A stretch of 47,662 nucleotides of DNA from Acidobacteriota bacterium (GCA_021778515.1 JAJYCJ010000013.1:1-47662); one strand, 5' to 3'. Counted from the stretch's first letter, positions 1 to 8,653 are shown. The notes: generated from the sequence alone by a model not told the origin. Made by a program: numbers and translations.

Positions 1-264
1 GCGCAGGTCGCGCTCATCGAGCTCGTGGACCGCGAGCCCAAGGTGGAAGAGCCCAAGAAGGGCAAGGGGAAGGGCAAGGCCGAGAAGGCCGCCAAGCCCG
101 CGCCCGAGCCGGCCGCCGAAGAGGCGGCTCCGAAGAAGGCCCGCGCTCCGAGAAAGCCCAAGGCCGCCGCGGCCAAGACAGCCACGAAGGCCGAGGCCGC
201 ACCCGAGCAGGCCGAGGAGCCGGCCCAGGAACCGAGCGAGGGAGAGCCCGGCGACCAGGCTTAG
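1..264 (+). CDS. rplQ: 50S ribosomal protein L17, C-terminal part (truncated by window edge)
   Basis: The frame is open from base 1 and ends at TAG (262-264). Its first residues read AQVALIELVDRE, matching the end of bacterial L17 (E. coli: APMAYIELVDR), which lines the large-subunit exit region. The L17 fold therefore ends about 11 residues into the window. What follows is a tail of about 75 residues made almost only of Ala, Lys, Pro and Glu, starting with a lysine-glycine run and becoming acidic near the stop. Most L17 proteins end soon after this motif. A short conserved anchor supports the call; a different protein with a Lys/Ala-rich tail is the alternative. Confidence 0.75.
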   Translation, partial: AQVALIELVDREPKVEEPKKGKGKGKAEKAAKPAPEPAAEEAAPKKARAPRKPKAAAAKTATKAEAAPEQAEEPAQEPSEGEPGDQA

Positions 265-288
265 AGCTCTCCAGGCCGGAGGCAGCCC

Positions 289-1620
289 ATGACCTCCCTC
301 TTCCGCTCCGAGGGTGAGGCTCCGCCGCTGGCGGAGAGAGCCCGTCCGAAGCGCTGGGAGGACTTGGTGGGGCTGGAAGCGGTGGTCGGCCCCGAGACGC
401 CGACGGGCCGGGCCCTCGCCTCGGACAGCCTCGCGAGCACCATCCTCTGGGGCCCCCCGGGGGCGGGGAAAACCACCCTCGCGCGCATCATCGAACGTCA
501 CAGCCGGAGGCCCTTCGTGGGCCTCTCGGCCGTTTTATCGACCCTGAAGGAGGTCCGGGAGGTGATGGAGCGCGCTCGCACCCGCTGGCGCGGCGAGGGC
601 ACCCCGACCATCCTCTTCATCGACGAGATCCACCGCTTCAACAAGGCCCAGCAGGACGCCTTCCTGCCCTACCTCGAGGAGGGTTCCGTGATCCTTTTGG
701 GCACCACCACCGAGAACCCCTCCTTCCACCTCACGCCGGCCCTGCTCTCCCGCTGCCGGGTGGTCACCCTGGCCCCGCTGTCGGAGGAGCACGTCCTGGC
801 CGTGCTCAGGCGCGTCCAGGGGGAGGACGCCATCCTGGCCGAAAAGGGCCGGGCCGTTCCCGAGAACGTGCTTCAGGAGCTGGCCCGGATGGCCGCTGGC
901 GATGCCCGGTTCGCGCTGAACGCGCTGGAGGCGCTGGCCCTCCAATATCCGGCGGACTCCTCCATGGAGCCGGCGGAGGCCAGGGCCTGGCTCACGAGCG
1001 GCCGGGTGCTCTACGACTGGGGCGGGGAGGAGCACTACAACCTCATCAGCGCCTACCACAAGTCCATCCGCAACTCGGATCCCGACGCCGCCCTGTACTG
1101 GCTCTTCCGGATGCTGGAGGGCGGGGAGGAGCCGCTCTACCTCGCCCGGAGGCTCGTCCGCGCCGCCTCCGAGGACGTGGGCACGGCCGATCCGCAGGCC
1201 CTCCGCAGGGCCCTGGACGCCAAGGAGGCCATCGACTTCCTGGGGATGCCGGAGGGCGCGCTGGCCCTGGCCCAGGCCACGGTCTACGTGGCGGTGGCTC
1301 CCAAGTCGAACCGCGTCTACATGGCCCAGCAGGCGGTGGCCGCCGACCTCCGCAAGGGTCACCGCTATCCCGTTCCCATGGCCCTCAGGAACGCTCCGAC
1401 CCGGCTCATGGGGGAGGCGGGATACGGCCAGGGCTACCGCTACGCGCACGATGAACCCGAGGGGATCGCGGACCTCCAGTGCCTGCCCCCGCAGCTCGCC
1501 GGAAGGCGGTACTATGTTCCCGGCGAGGCTGGCTTCGAGGCCCGCATACGGCAGTGGATGGAGACCTGGCAGGAGCGCCGAAAGCGGGCCGCGGCCCGCT
1601 CACCGAAAGGACGACCATGA
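289..1620 (+). CDS. rarA: Replication-associated recombination protein A (AAA+ ATPase RarA/MgsA)
   Basis: A 443-residue clamp-loader-like AAA+ ATPase that acts at stalled replication forks. Walker [10 protein letters not shown] lies at residues 55-63, Walker [11 protein letters not shown] at 108-117, sensor 1 GTTTENPSF at 138-146 and the SRCR arginine-finger motif at 154-157. The C-terminal half carries the family tetramerisation region ([28 protein letters not shown], the [11 protein letters not shown] stretch). Length is normal for RarA (about 430-450). The ATG has a GGAGG ribosome site 7 nt upstream, 24 nt after the L17 gene. Its TGA overlaps the next ATG (ATGA), so the two are probably translationally coupled. 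Confidence 0.96.
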   Translation: MTSLFRSEGEAPPLAERARPKRWEDLVGLEAVVGPETPTGRALASDSLASTILWGPPGAGKTTLARIIERHSRRPFVGLSAVLSTLKEVREVMERARTRWRGEGTPTILFIDEIHRFNKAQQDAFLPYLEEGSVILLGTTTENPSFHLTPALLSRCRVVTLAPLSEEHVLAVLRRVQGEDAILAEKGRAVPENVLQELARMAAGDARFALNALEALALQYPADSSMEPAEARAWLTSGRVLYDWGGEEHYNLISAYHKSIRNSDPDAALYWLFRMLEGGEEPLYLARRLVRAASEDVGTADPQALRRALDAKEAIDFLGMPEGALALAQATVYVAVAPKSNRVYMAQQAVAADLRKGHRYPVPMALRNAPTRLMGEAGYGQGYRYAHDEPEGIADLQCLPPQLAGRRYYVPGEAGFEARIRQWMETWQERRKRAAARSPKGRP

Positions 1621-2660
1621 ACCCCTGGGACAACGGCGTGAAGAGATCGCTCATCGTGACGGCCCTCGTGCTCCTCGGATGCACCCCGCTCTTTGCCCAG
1701 CGGGTGCTCGTCTTCCCCCCGACCCAGACCAGCGGTCCCGTCTCGGCGAGCTGGATCGGGACCGGGCTGGCGGTGGCCCTGGACGAGTCCCTCACGCAAG
1801 GCGGCGTCCCCAACATCCCGTACGACAACCTCAAGCGGCTCTTCGAGCAGGAGGGGCTGGTGGAGGACCCCTCCTTCGACCTGCCCGCCGCCGTGGCCCT
1901 GGCCCGGCAGCTCGGCGCCGGGGTCCTGTTCTTCGGCCGCTACTCCGTCACGGACACGGCCCTGTCGGTGCACCTGGATGCCTACGACCTCAGGGGCAAC
2001 CTCAAGCGCCTGAACGGCTGGGATGAGAAGGAGGACCTCCAGGGCCTGCTGGACCTTACCGGCAAGCTGGGGCACGACGTCTTCACGGTGCTAGACAAGC
2101 CCTGGGCGGGGCCGCCCAAGGTGAGCCCCCAGGCCTTCGAGAGCTACATCCGGGGGCGAATCTCCCAGGACCCCCTCCTTCAGGAGGTCTATTTCCGCAA
2201 GGCGGTGGAGCTCCAGCCCGATTACGATGACGCCAAGTGCTGCCTGGCGGTGGTCCTGAAGGACACCGGCCGCGTGACGGAGGGCGCCGACATCCTGGAG
2301 GCCCTGGAGAAGAAGAGTTACCCGAAGGCCTACCTGGGGCTCCTCACGCTGGCCGAGATCCGCATGGAGTCGGGGCGCCTGATCGAAGCCAGGCGCCTGC
2401 TCATGGCCTCCCTGAAGGCCTCCGAGGGTCCCGAGGCCCACCTGGTCCTCGCCAAGCTGAACCTCCGCCAGAAGAAGTTCAAGGAGGCCCAGGCCGAGCT
2501 CGTGATGGCCGAGCGCTTCGGGACCCACCAGGACGAGATCGACGCGCTCCGGGCCCAGATCGACAGGGAGGCGGCCGCAGCCGCCCAACCCAAGGCCCCC
2601 GAAGCTCCGGAGGGGGGCTCCGCCCCGGTCGTCCAGGGAGGGGCAGGAGGCAAGCCCTGA
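1617..2660 (+). CDS. Exported TPR-repeat protein with FlgO-like N-terminal domain
   Basis: A 347-residue envelope protein of unknown role. The start chosen is the ATG overlapping the rarA stop; an upstream in-frame start would lie inside rarA. Residues 11-27 form a signal peptide that could be cut after LFA (before Gln28) or lipidated at Cys22 (LLGC, an imperfect lipobox). Residues 30-120 resemble the fold found in FlgO and related outer-membrane-associated proteins (VLVFPP, then WIGTGLAVALDESL). Residues about 175-320 look like TPR helices. The last 25 residues are Ala/Pro/Gly-rich. It is coupled to rarA upstream and to mtaB downstream (CTGA overlap), but nothing ties its function to either. 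Confidence 0.8.
   Translation: MNPWDNGVKRSLIVTALVLLGCTPLFAQRVLVFPPTQTSGPVSASWIGTGLAVALDESLTQGGVPNIPYDNLKRLFEQEGLVEDPSFDLPAAVALARQLGAGVLFFGRYSVTDTALSVHLDAYDLRGNLKRLNGWDEKEDLQGLLDLTGKLGHDVFTVLDKPWAGPPKVSPQAFESYIRGRISQDPLLQEVYFRKAVELQPDYDDAKCCLAVVLKDTGRVTEGADILEALEKKSYPKAYLGLLTLAEIRMESGRLIEARRLLMASLKASEGPEAHLVLAKLNLRQKKFKEAQAELVMAERFGTHQDEIDALRAQIDREAAAAAQPKAPEAPEGGSAPVVQGGAGGKP
2645..2650 (+). promoter_or_regulatory. Strong ribosome binding site that fixes a CTG start for mtaB
   Basis: AGGAGG sits exactly 6 nt before a CTG codon (2657-2659) that overlaps the previous stop (CTGA). The mtaB frame has no ATG, GTG or TTG nearby upstream, and the conserved LGCKLNQ motif begins only 7 codons later, so CTG is the best-supported start. 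Confidence 0.7.
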
Positions 2661-3904
2661 AGGTCACCATCCTCACGCTGGGCTGCAAACTGAACCAGGC
2701 CGATTCGGCGCGGGTGGCCGGGCGGATCCGGTCCCGCTGCGAGGAGGCCCGGCGTCCCGAAGAGGCCGACCTGATCCTGTTGAACACCTGCACCGTGACC
2801 CAAAAGGCCGACCGTGAGGCGAGGCAGGCTCTCCGGAGCCTGCGAAGGCGCAACCCGCACGCCCAGCTCGCGGTCATGGGCTGCTCGGCGCGGCGGGACC
2901 AGGCGCCCTACCGGGCCATGCCGGAGGTGGACGAGGTCCTGGCCACCGACCAGGATCTCGTGACCTTTCTGGACACCCTCGCCGGTTCGGAGGGGGGGCG
3001 AGGGCACGCCTGCGTCCCCCATTTCGGAGACCGCACGAGGGCCTTTCTCAAGATCCAGGAGGGGTGCAACTTCCCCTGCGCCTACTGCATCATCCCCTCG
3101 GTGCGCGGCCCCTCCCGCTCCGTGCCAGTGGAAGTGGTGGTGGAGGATTTTCGGGCCCTACTGGATGTGGGGTACCGGGAGGTGGTCCTCACCGGCGTGA
3201 ACACCGGGGAATACGGCAAGGACACCGGCTTCCGGGGAGGGCTGGTGGGCCTGATGGAGCGGCTCCTGGCGGTGCCGGGGCGGTACCGCATCCGCCTCAA
3301 CTCCCTCGAACCCCGGGCGCTCACGCCGGAAATCCGGTCGCTCATGCGACGGGAGGCGGCCCTCGCCAAGCACCTCCAGGTCCCCCTTCAGAGCGGCTCC
3401 GATCCCGTTCTGGGGGCCATGCGCCGCAACTACCGGGCGGGCTTCTACGAGGAGCAGCTCCGGGCACTGGCGGAGGAGGTGCCGGGCGTGGGCATCGGCG
3501 CCGACGTGCTGGTGGGGTTTCCCACGGAGAGCCCGGCCGATTTCGACGCGACCCTGGCCCTCCTGGAGCGCTCCCCCGTCGCCTTCGTCCACGCCTTCAC
3601 CTATTCGCCCAGGCCGGGAACCGCCGCGGCCGCCATGCCCGGCATCCCACCGCGGGAGGCCGCCGAGAGGACCCGCCGCGTCCGGGCCCTCGGGGAGCGC
3701 AAGAGCCTCGCCTTCGCGGCCCGGTTCGTGGGCCGACCCCTGCCCGCCCTGACCCTGGCCCCGGCGTCGGATCGGGGCCGGGCGCTCACGGACAACTTCC
3801 TCCACGTCGGCCTTCCCCGCCCAGAGGAGGCGAATCGCTTCGTGACGGTGGCCCTCCGGTCGGCCGGGAGAGAGGGACTCGCAGCAGAGCTCGTGGAGGC
3901 CTGA
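2657..3904 (+). CDS. mtaB: tRNA N6-threonylcarbamoyladenosine methylthiotransferase (MtaB-type, radical SAM)
   Basis: A 415-residue MiaB-family enzyme that adds a methylthio group to t6A37 of tRNAs reading ANN codons. The N-terminal UPF0004 domain supplies Cys10, Cys45 and Cys76 for the auxiliary [4Fe-4S] cluster. The radical-SAM cluster motif CNFPCAYC gives Cys137, Cys141 and Cys144. A C-terminal TRAM-like segment starts near residue 350. The opening LGCKLNQ and the overall length favour MtaB over MiaB or RimO. Translation apparently starts at CTG (2657), since no standard start codon lies upstream of the conserved N-terminus. It overlaps the TPR gene by 3 nt and ends 28 nt from the convergent kinase gene. 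Confidence 0.93.
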   Translation: MKVTILTLGCKLNQADSARVAGRIRSRCEEARRPEEADLILLNTCTVTQKADREARQALRSLRRRNPHAQLAVMGCSARRDQAPYRAMPEVDEVLATDQDLVTFLDTLAGSEGGRGHACVPHFGDRTRAFLKIQEGCNFPCAYCIIPSVRGPSRSVPVEVVVEDFRALLDVGYREVVLTGVNTGEYGKDTGFRGGLVGLMERLLAVPGRYRIRLNSLEPRALTPEIRSLMRREAALAKHLQVPLQSGSDPVLGAMRRNYRAGFYEEQLRALAEEVPGVGIGADVLVGFPTESPADFDATLALLERSPVAFVHAFTYSPRPGTAAAAMPGIPPREAAERTRRVRALGERKSLAFAARFVGRPLPALTLAPASDRGRALTDNFLHVGLPRPEEANRFVTVALRSAGREGLAAELVEA

Positions 3905-3932
3905 GCACCCGCTCCGGGCCCTCCTCTCAGCT

Positions 3933-4706
3933 TCACCCCAGCAGCCTCCAGCGAAGATGGGAGAGTCCGAATCCGCGGCGGCTGCGGATGATCCAGGCCT
4001 CCAGCCATGGCTCGCGCTCGCCCCAGCCGGCGGCGTAGCCTTCCGCAAGGGCCTCCCAGCAGCCCTCGGGCCAGGGCAGGGAGCGCAGGTGGTGGAGCTT
4101 GTGCAGGGAGCGGCTCAGGCGCAGGAGGTTGCGGCCCCTGGGGCCGGCGGACGGAGGAACGGGCCCGAGCGTGGAGTGGCGGAGGTCCAAGAAGAGCGCC
4201 GCTCCCCCTTCGTCCAACAGGAGGTTGCCGGCGTTGAGATCGCCGTGGAGCAGGCCGGCCCGGTGGAGACGGCCCACCGCCGCACCGGCCGCCCGGAGCT
4301 GCCCCTGCCCCAGCCGCCCCTCCATCCAGAGCCCCAGGAGGGAAGGAGCCTCCGGAATCGCCTGCGAGAGTGTGAAGACGGCGAACAGGGGACCCGCCGG
4401 GCGGAACACCTGGGCGTAGGGCTGGGGTGCCAGGCCCGCCTCGGCCAGCCGGCAGGCCATTTCCCACTCCCGGCGGAAGGGGCCCTCCAGCAGGTACAGG
4501 TCGGGCAGGAGGCTCGCGGCCATTCCGCCGCGGCGCTCCCTCTTGATGAAGATGACCCGGTGGTCTCCGAGGGCCAGCAGCCTGGCCGTCCCCCGGCCGC
4601 CGGGCAACGGCTCCCCAGCCGACCACAGCTCCTCGGGAGCCGCGTGCTCGACCCTCTCCCGCACCTCGGCGGGTATCCGTTCGTGAATGCGCCGCGACCC
4701 CTTCAT
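3933..4706 (-). CDS. Kdo-kinase-like protein (lipopolysaccharide core kinase family)
   Basis: A 257-residue protein-kinase-fold enzyme resembling 3-deoxy-D-manno-octulosonic acid kinase (PF06293), which phosphorylates Kdo in the LPS inner core at the cytoplasmic membrane. Visible elements are an ATP-site lysine (IFIKRE, Lys55), a conserved EWE near residue 80, the catalytic loop HGDLNAGN at 154-161 (Asp156, Asn161) and a metal-binding Asp174 (LFLDLR). A RIO-like or other small-molecule kinase is the alternative. The ATG at 4706 lies 6 nt after a -10-like hexamer, so the message may be leaderless. A longer in-frame reading to 4805 would run through that promoter and is not favoured. Confidence 0.82.
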   Translation of the reverse strand: MKGSRRIHERIPAEVRERVEHAAPEELWSAGEPLPGGRGTARLLALGDHRVIFIKRERRGGMAASLLPDLYLLEGPFRREWEMACRLAEAGLAPQPYAQVFRPAGPLFAVFTLSQAIPEAPSLLGLWMEGRLGQGQLRAAGAAVGRLHRAGLLHGDLNAGNLLLDEGGAALFLDLRHSTLGPVPPSAGPRGRNLLRLSRSLHKLHHLRSLPWPEGCWEALAEGYAAGWGEREPWLEAWIIRSRRGFGLSHLRWRLLG

Positions 4707-4712
4707 TCCTTC

Positions 4713-4741
4713 AGCATAGCCAGGCAAGAGCCGCGGGACAA
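4713..4741 (-). promoter_or_regulatory. Sigma-70-type promoter for the Kdo-kinase-like gene, probably leaderless
   Basis: Read on the minus strand: TTGTCC (4736-4741), a 17-bp spacer, then TATGCT (4713-4718). Six bases separate the -10 from the ATG, which puts the transcription start at or within a base or two of that ATG. The AAGGA touching the ATG is too close to act as a ribosome site. Confidence 0.5.
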
Positions 4742-4778
4742 GGGCGGCGCGAACTCGCGGTGTCCGTATGACCGAGGG

Positions 4779-4784
4779 TACAAT
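4779..4784 (+). promoter_or_regulatory. Possible -10 element upstream of the CoADR-like gene
   Basis: TACAAT fits a -10 in five of six positions and lies 44 nt before the ATG at 4829. No convincing -35 is present at 16-18 bp spacing. It faces away from the minus-strand promoter at 4713-4741. Confidence 0.3.
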
Positions 4785-4828
4785 AGGGGGGCGCGCGGCC
4801 CGCACGGCGGTGCGCGGGAGGAGGAACG

Positions 4829-6178
4829 ATGCCCAAACTGCTCGTGATCGGGGGAATGGCGGCCGGCATGAGCGCGGCGAGCAAGCTCCGGCGCCTGCGG
4901 CCCGAGTGGGAGGCCACCGTCCTGGAGGCGGGGCCCGACCTCTCCTACGGCGCCTGCGGCCTGCCCTACGTCGTGGGAGGAATCACGCCGAGCTTCGACG
5001 ACCTGAGCGCCCTCGATCCCGAGGAGATCCAGCGGCGCGGCATCGAGGTCCGCCTGCGCCAGCGGGTCGCGGAGCTCATGGAGGGCAAGAAGAGGGTCCG
5101 CGTGGAGGACCTGGCCTCCGGCCGGACCGCCGAGGAAGGCTACGATGCCCTCCTCGTCAGCACCGGGAGCACGCCGGTGCTGCCCGATCTGCGCGGCCTC
5201 GAGGGCGACAACCTCTTCACGCTCCACGACCTGCCCGACGGCCGTCGCCTCTCCACCTTCATCGAGACGGTCCGCCCCCGCTCGGCGCTCATCTGGGGCA
5301 CGGGCTACATCGCCCTGGAGATGGCCGAGAACTTCGCCGCGCGCGGCATGGCCGTGACCCTCATCAACCGCTCCACGCGAATCCTGAAGAACCTGGTGGA
5401 GCCGCTGCGCGACCGCCTCCTGAGGGAGCTGGAGGAGAGGGGCGTCCGCCTCTTCCTGGAGACCCAGGTGCTGGAGGCGCTGGGCGCGAAGGGCCGCCTC
5501 CTGGCCCTGCGCACCGACCGGGGCGAGCTCGCCGCCGACCTCTTCCTCATCGCCACGGGGGTGAGGCCCGCCACCGATTTCCTGCGCGGCTCGCCGGTCC
5601 CGCTGGCCCGAAACGGCGCCATCCAGGTGGACGAGACCTGCGCCACGGGGGTGCACGGCCTCTGGGCGGCGGGCGACTGCTGCGAGGTCCGCCACCTGGT
5701 GACGGGCCGGCCCGTCTACATCCCGCTGGGCACGACGGCCAACAAGATGGGACGGGTGGCGGGCACCAACATCGCCGGCGGGCGCGAGCGCTTCCCCGGC
5801 GTCGTGGGCACGGCCATCACGCGGGCCTTCGGCCTGGAGGTGGGCGTCACCGGTCTGGGCCCGGCGTCGGCCCGGGAGGCGGGCTTCGACCCCGCGGAGG
5901 CCTGGATCGAGGCGGGCAGCCGGGCCGGCTACTACCCCGGCGGAGGCGGCGTCCTGGTCCACCTCACCGCGGACCGGCGCGGGCGCCTGCTGGGCGGGCA
6001 GGTCTGCGGCCCGGAGGGGACCAAGGGGCGCATCGACACCCTCGCCGCCGCGCTGACCTGCGGGATGAAGGTCGAGGAGCTCGCCATGCTCGACCTCGCC
6101 TATGCCCCGCCCTTCGCCCCCGTCTGGGACCCGCTCCTCGTCGCCGCCGGCGTCCTCAAGTCCAAGCTGGAGCGGTAG
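4829..6178 (+). CDS. CoA-disulfide reductase-like / NAD(P)H oxidase-family flavoprotein
   Basis: A 449-residue FAD- and NAD(P)H-dependent pyridine nucleotide-disulfide oxidoreductase. The FAD-binding start VIGGMAAGMSAA is at residues 6-17. The single redox cysteine is Cys43 in SYGACGLPY, the arrangement of CoA-disulfide reductase and related NADH oxidases or persulfide reductases. The NAD-binding GTGYIALEMAE follows near residue 155, the second FAD motif GLWAAGDCCE near 280, and a dimerisation domain ends the protein. Substrate (CoA disulfide, polysulfide or oxygen) cannot be told from sequence alone. There is no rhodanese extension. A GGAGGAGG-type ribosome site precedes the ATG. It stands alone, divergent from the kinase gene. 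Confidence 0.88.
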   Translation: MPKLLVIGGMAAGMSAASKLRRLRPEWEATVLEAGPDLSYGACGLPYVVGGITPSFDDLSALDPEEIQRRGIEVRLRQRVAELMEGKKRVRVEDLASGRTAEEGYDALLVSTGSTPVLPDLRGLEGDNLFTLHDLPDGRRLSTFIETVRPRSALIWGTGYIALEMAENFAARGMAVTLINRSTRILKNLVEPLRDRLLRELEERGVRLFLETQVLEALGAKGRLLALRTDRGELAADLFLIATGVRPATDFLRGSPVPLARNGAIQVDETCATGVHGLWAAGDCCEVRHLVTGRPVYIPLGTTANKMGRVAGTNIAGGRERFPGVVGTAITRAFGLEVGVTGLGPASAREAGFDPAEAWIEAGSRAGYYPGGGGVLVHLTADRRGRLLGGQVCGPEGTKGRIDTLAAALTCGMKVEELAMLDLAYAPPFAPVWDPLLVAAGVLKSKLER

Positions 6179-6227
6179 GCCCCTCGCCGGCCCCTCGCCG
6201 GCGCCCAAGGGCCGGAGCTGCCTGGGA

Positions 6228-6281
6228 AGTGTTGTGTCCCGGGAAGAAGCCATGGTAAACACACCACAGGGACACAACACT
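6228..6281. repeat. Perfect 13-bp inverted repeat with 28-nt loop
   Basis: AGTGTTGTGTCCC (6228-6240) and its exact complement GGGACACAACACT (6269-6281) flank a 28-nt loop. The arms are far less GC-rich than the surroundings. No T-tract follows on either strand, so it is not a standard intrinsic terminator. It could be a miniature mobile element, a protein-binding palindrome or an RNA hairpin between the flavoprotein gene and the secreted-protein gene. A short direct repeat (CCCTCGCCGG, about 6181-6200) lies just upstream. Confidence 0.75.
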
Positions 6282-6354
6282 AGGCGGCCGCCAGCGTCCG
6301 AGGCCGCGGGAAGTGGAGGCGCGGGGTGGCGATGCCCTGCGAGGGGAGGGGCGC

Positions 6355-8052
6355 ATGCGCGGGATGAGAGGATCGTCCGGGAGTTTGTTGTTGTGCGTGG
6401 CGCTGGCCGCGGTGTCGCAAGGCGCGGCGGGGCAGGAGCTGGCGCGCTCCGACGCCCCCATCAGCGTGGCGGCCCCGCGGTGGGTGGCGGCGAGGACCGT
6501 CGTCCCCCTCTCGGGGATGAGCGTTCCGCTGGGGGGCCGGAACCAGGTGGCCCTCACTCTCACCCGCCCCTCGGGCCAGGCCGTCTCCCTCTCGGCGCCC
6601 GTATCGGGGACGGGTGCCTTCGCCGCCTCCTTCAAGGACACCTCGGCCACGGGGCTCTACCGCGTCCGGGCCGTGGCGCCCGACGGGAAGGCCAGCGCCG
6701 AGGCCTCCTTCTCGGTGCTGGCGCCCACGGGCATGGGGGATCTGGCGGCCCAGAAGGGCGCCTCGCTCCTGGCCGCCATGGCGGCGGGGCTGCCCGTTCT
6801 GGAAGGACGGGTGGCGGTGCTTCCGCCCTCCCCGGCCCGGGAGGAGGCCAGGAGCCGCCTGAAGGCGCTGGGGGCCAAGCTCCAGACGGGCCCCGGTGAG
6901 ATGAGCCGGTTCCAGGCGGCGCTGAAGCCCGTGGGCCAGCTCCCCGAGCGCTCCCCCGCCTTCGGGGCGGCGCTGGGGCCGGCCTTCGAGAGCATGGCCG
7001 AGGCCGCAGGGGAGGCGGAGGCGGCCCAGGCCCAGCTCGAGGAGCGGCTGAGAATCTGGGGCACCACCAAGCCCACGCGATGCGACGAGGTGGACACGGC
7101 CGTGGCGGGCCTCGACCTCTACGCGGGCGTCCTCCAGCTCGTCACCTCCTCCTGGAAGCAGATCGCCGTGGACGTGGCCGAAAAGACGGTGATGGACCGC
7201 CTGAGCCTCATCCCCACCCCCAAGGTCTCGCCGGAGGACGTCATGGCAGCCAAGGGGATCCTCAAGGCGGCCGAGGCGGGGCTGACCAAGGGGCGCGAGG
7301 GCTTCCTGGATGAGTCCAAGGGGCTGACCGCCTCCACCGCCGCCTGGTTCGCCGAGAAATTCCTGGGGGTCTACTGCGAGCGGTTCCAGGGGACCGTGGA
7401 CGCCCACTTCGGGGCCCAGTACTTCGCCTACGGCAGGAAGTGGTGGGCCTACAACATCGACCTGACGGGCAAGCTCACCCTCCGCTACCAGAAGGGTACG
7501 GGGGGCGGGCCGGTGCAGGTGTCCGGCGAGTTCGAGGGCAACGCCGGGAACTTCAAGGTCTGGGAAGATCTCATGGCGGGAACCCCGGCCATGCGCCAGT
7601 ACGTGCTCCTCCACCTGGCCCTGCCGCCCCCGCCGCCCCCCGGCCAGAAGGAGGCGGCCAACGAGTTCGGCAAGATCGGGAGGGCCTTCGTGGGCCCCTA
7701 CTCCTTCCTCGTGCCGGTCCACGGCATCATCGAGGGCGACCAGCTCATCCTGGAGGTGGACCCCGCGAAACAGGACTACGGCAGCCTCGTAAAGGGGCGG
7801 GTCTGGTACGTCATGGTGGACCCCGCCTCGCCGACCCCCATCCCGTTCATCATGAAGACCGACCTGCCCATGGTGAAGGCGCAGTTCATCCTCTCACGCG
7901 GCACGAGGGGCAAGCCCTCCTTCCCCGTCGTCCTCCACGGCGACGTGGCTTCCATCGAGAAGACCTTCACCCGCGAGGAGGCGGACGCCAAGGGCAACTA
8001 CAAGGTGGTCTGGAGGGTCACCATCAAGGCGTGCAATCCGAAGTGCCCTTGA
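6355..8052 (+). CDS. Secreted protein of unknown function
   Basis: I do not recognise this 565-residue protein. The start is the ATG at 6355, preceded by GAGGGGAGG; an in-frame ATG lies 3 codons later. A signal peptide (MRGMRGSSGS, a hydrophobic run, then cleavage near AAG-Q) comes first. An Ig/macroglobulin-like beta segment covers roughly residues 30-125. An Ala-rich helical stretch spans about 130-240, a Cys-containing helical part about 240-350, and a beta-rich C-terminal half holds a run of six prolines and ends CNPKCP. It may form one unit with the following DUF3124 protein, which is also exported. Confidence 0.75.
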   Translation: MRGMRGSSGSLLLCVALAAVSQGAAGQELARSDAPISVAAPRWVAARTVVPLSGMSVPLGGRNQVALTLTRPSGQAVSLSAPVSGTGAFAASFKDTSATGLYRVRAVAPDGKASAEASFSVLAPTGMGDLAAQKGASLLAAMAAGLPVLEGRVAVLPPSPAREEARSRLKALGAKLQTGPGEMSRFQAALKPVGQLPERSPAFGAALGPAFESMAEAAGEAEAAQAQLEERLRIWGTTKPTRCDEVDTAVAGLDLYAGVLQLVTSSWKQIAVDVAEKTVMDRLSLIPTPKVSPEDVMAAKGILKAAEAGLTKGREGFLDESKGLTASTAAWFAEKFLGVYCERFQGTVDAHFGAQYFAYGRKWWAYNIDLTGKLTLRYQKGTGGGPVQVSGEFEGNAGNFKVWEDLMAGTPAMRQYVLLHLALPPPPPPGQKEAANEFGKIGRAFVGPYSFLVPVHGIIEGDQLILEVDPAKQDYGSLVKGRVWYVMVDPASPTPIPFIMKTDLPMVKAQFILSRGTRGKPSFPVVLHGDVASIEKTFTREEADAKGNYKVVWRVTIKACNPKCP

Positions 8053-8131
8053 GGCGTAAGCCGGGTATGGGCCAGAATGCATCCGGACTCAAGCCAGTAG
8101 GGGATTTTCAGATTTGCGAGAGGAGGCGGCG

Positions 8132-8653
8132 ATGGGAAGGCCACGGAGTACATGGCTGCCCGGCCTTGTGGCCGGGCTGGCGATCTGGGCGGCGGGGACA
8201 GCGCTGCCGGCCCAGGAGGGGCTCGCCCTCTCCAAGGGGCAGACGCTGTACGTGCCCGTCTATTCTCACATCTACTGGGGTCCCAAACAGCGGGTCTTCG
8301 ACCTGGCCTGCACCCTGAGCATCCGCAACGTGGATCCCTCGGAGGCCATCACGATCATCTCGGTGGACTATTTCAACACGGAGGGGAAGCGGATCCGCTC
8401 CTTCCTCCAGAAGCCGCTCGCGGTTCCTCCGCTGGGGACCAAGGAGGTCTACATCGAGGAGAAGGACACGGCGGGAGGATCGGGCGCCAATTTCCTCGTG
8501 AGGTGGAGCGCCGTCAGCGAGGTCAACCCGCCCATCGTGGAGTGCGTCATGATCGGCGTCCAGGCGGCCCAGGGGGTCTCCTTCACCTCGCGTGGCCGGG
8601 TCATCCTCGATCATCCGCGCGAGCCCGCCGCCCCGGCCAGGGGTGCGCACTAG
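8132..8653 (+). CDS. DUF3124 exported protein
   Basis: A 173-residue protein with an N-terminal signal peptide (cleavage likely after LPA, before QEG). The mature part matches the DUF3124 pattern: LYVPVYSHIYWG, then TLSIRNVD, SVDYFNTEGK, GGSGANFLVRW and VMIGVQAAQGVSF. No biochemical role is established for the family; its layout suggests a periplasmic beta-sandwich. The start is the ATG with AGGAGG 5 nt upstream (8121-8126). It lies 79 nt after the unknown secreted-protein gene and ahead of the MgtE-like transporter gene, with no visible promoter between them. Confidence 0.85.
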   Translation: MGRPRSTWLPGLVAGLAIWAAGTALPAQEGLALSKGQTLYVPVYSHIYWGPKQRVFDLACTLSIRNVDPSEAITIISVDYFNTEGKRIRSFLQKPLAVPPLGTKEVYIEEKDTAGGSGANFLVRWSAVSEVNPPIVECVMIGVQAAQGVSFTSRGRVILDHPREPAAPARGAH

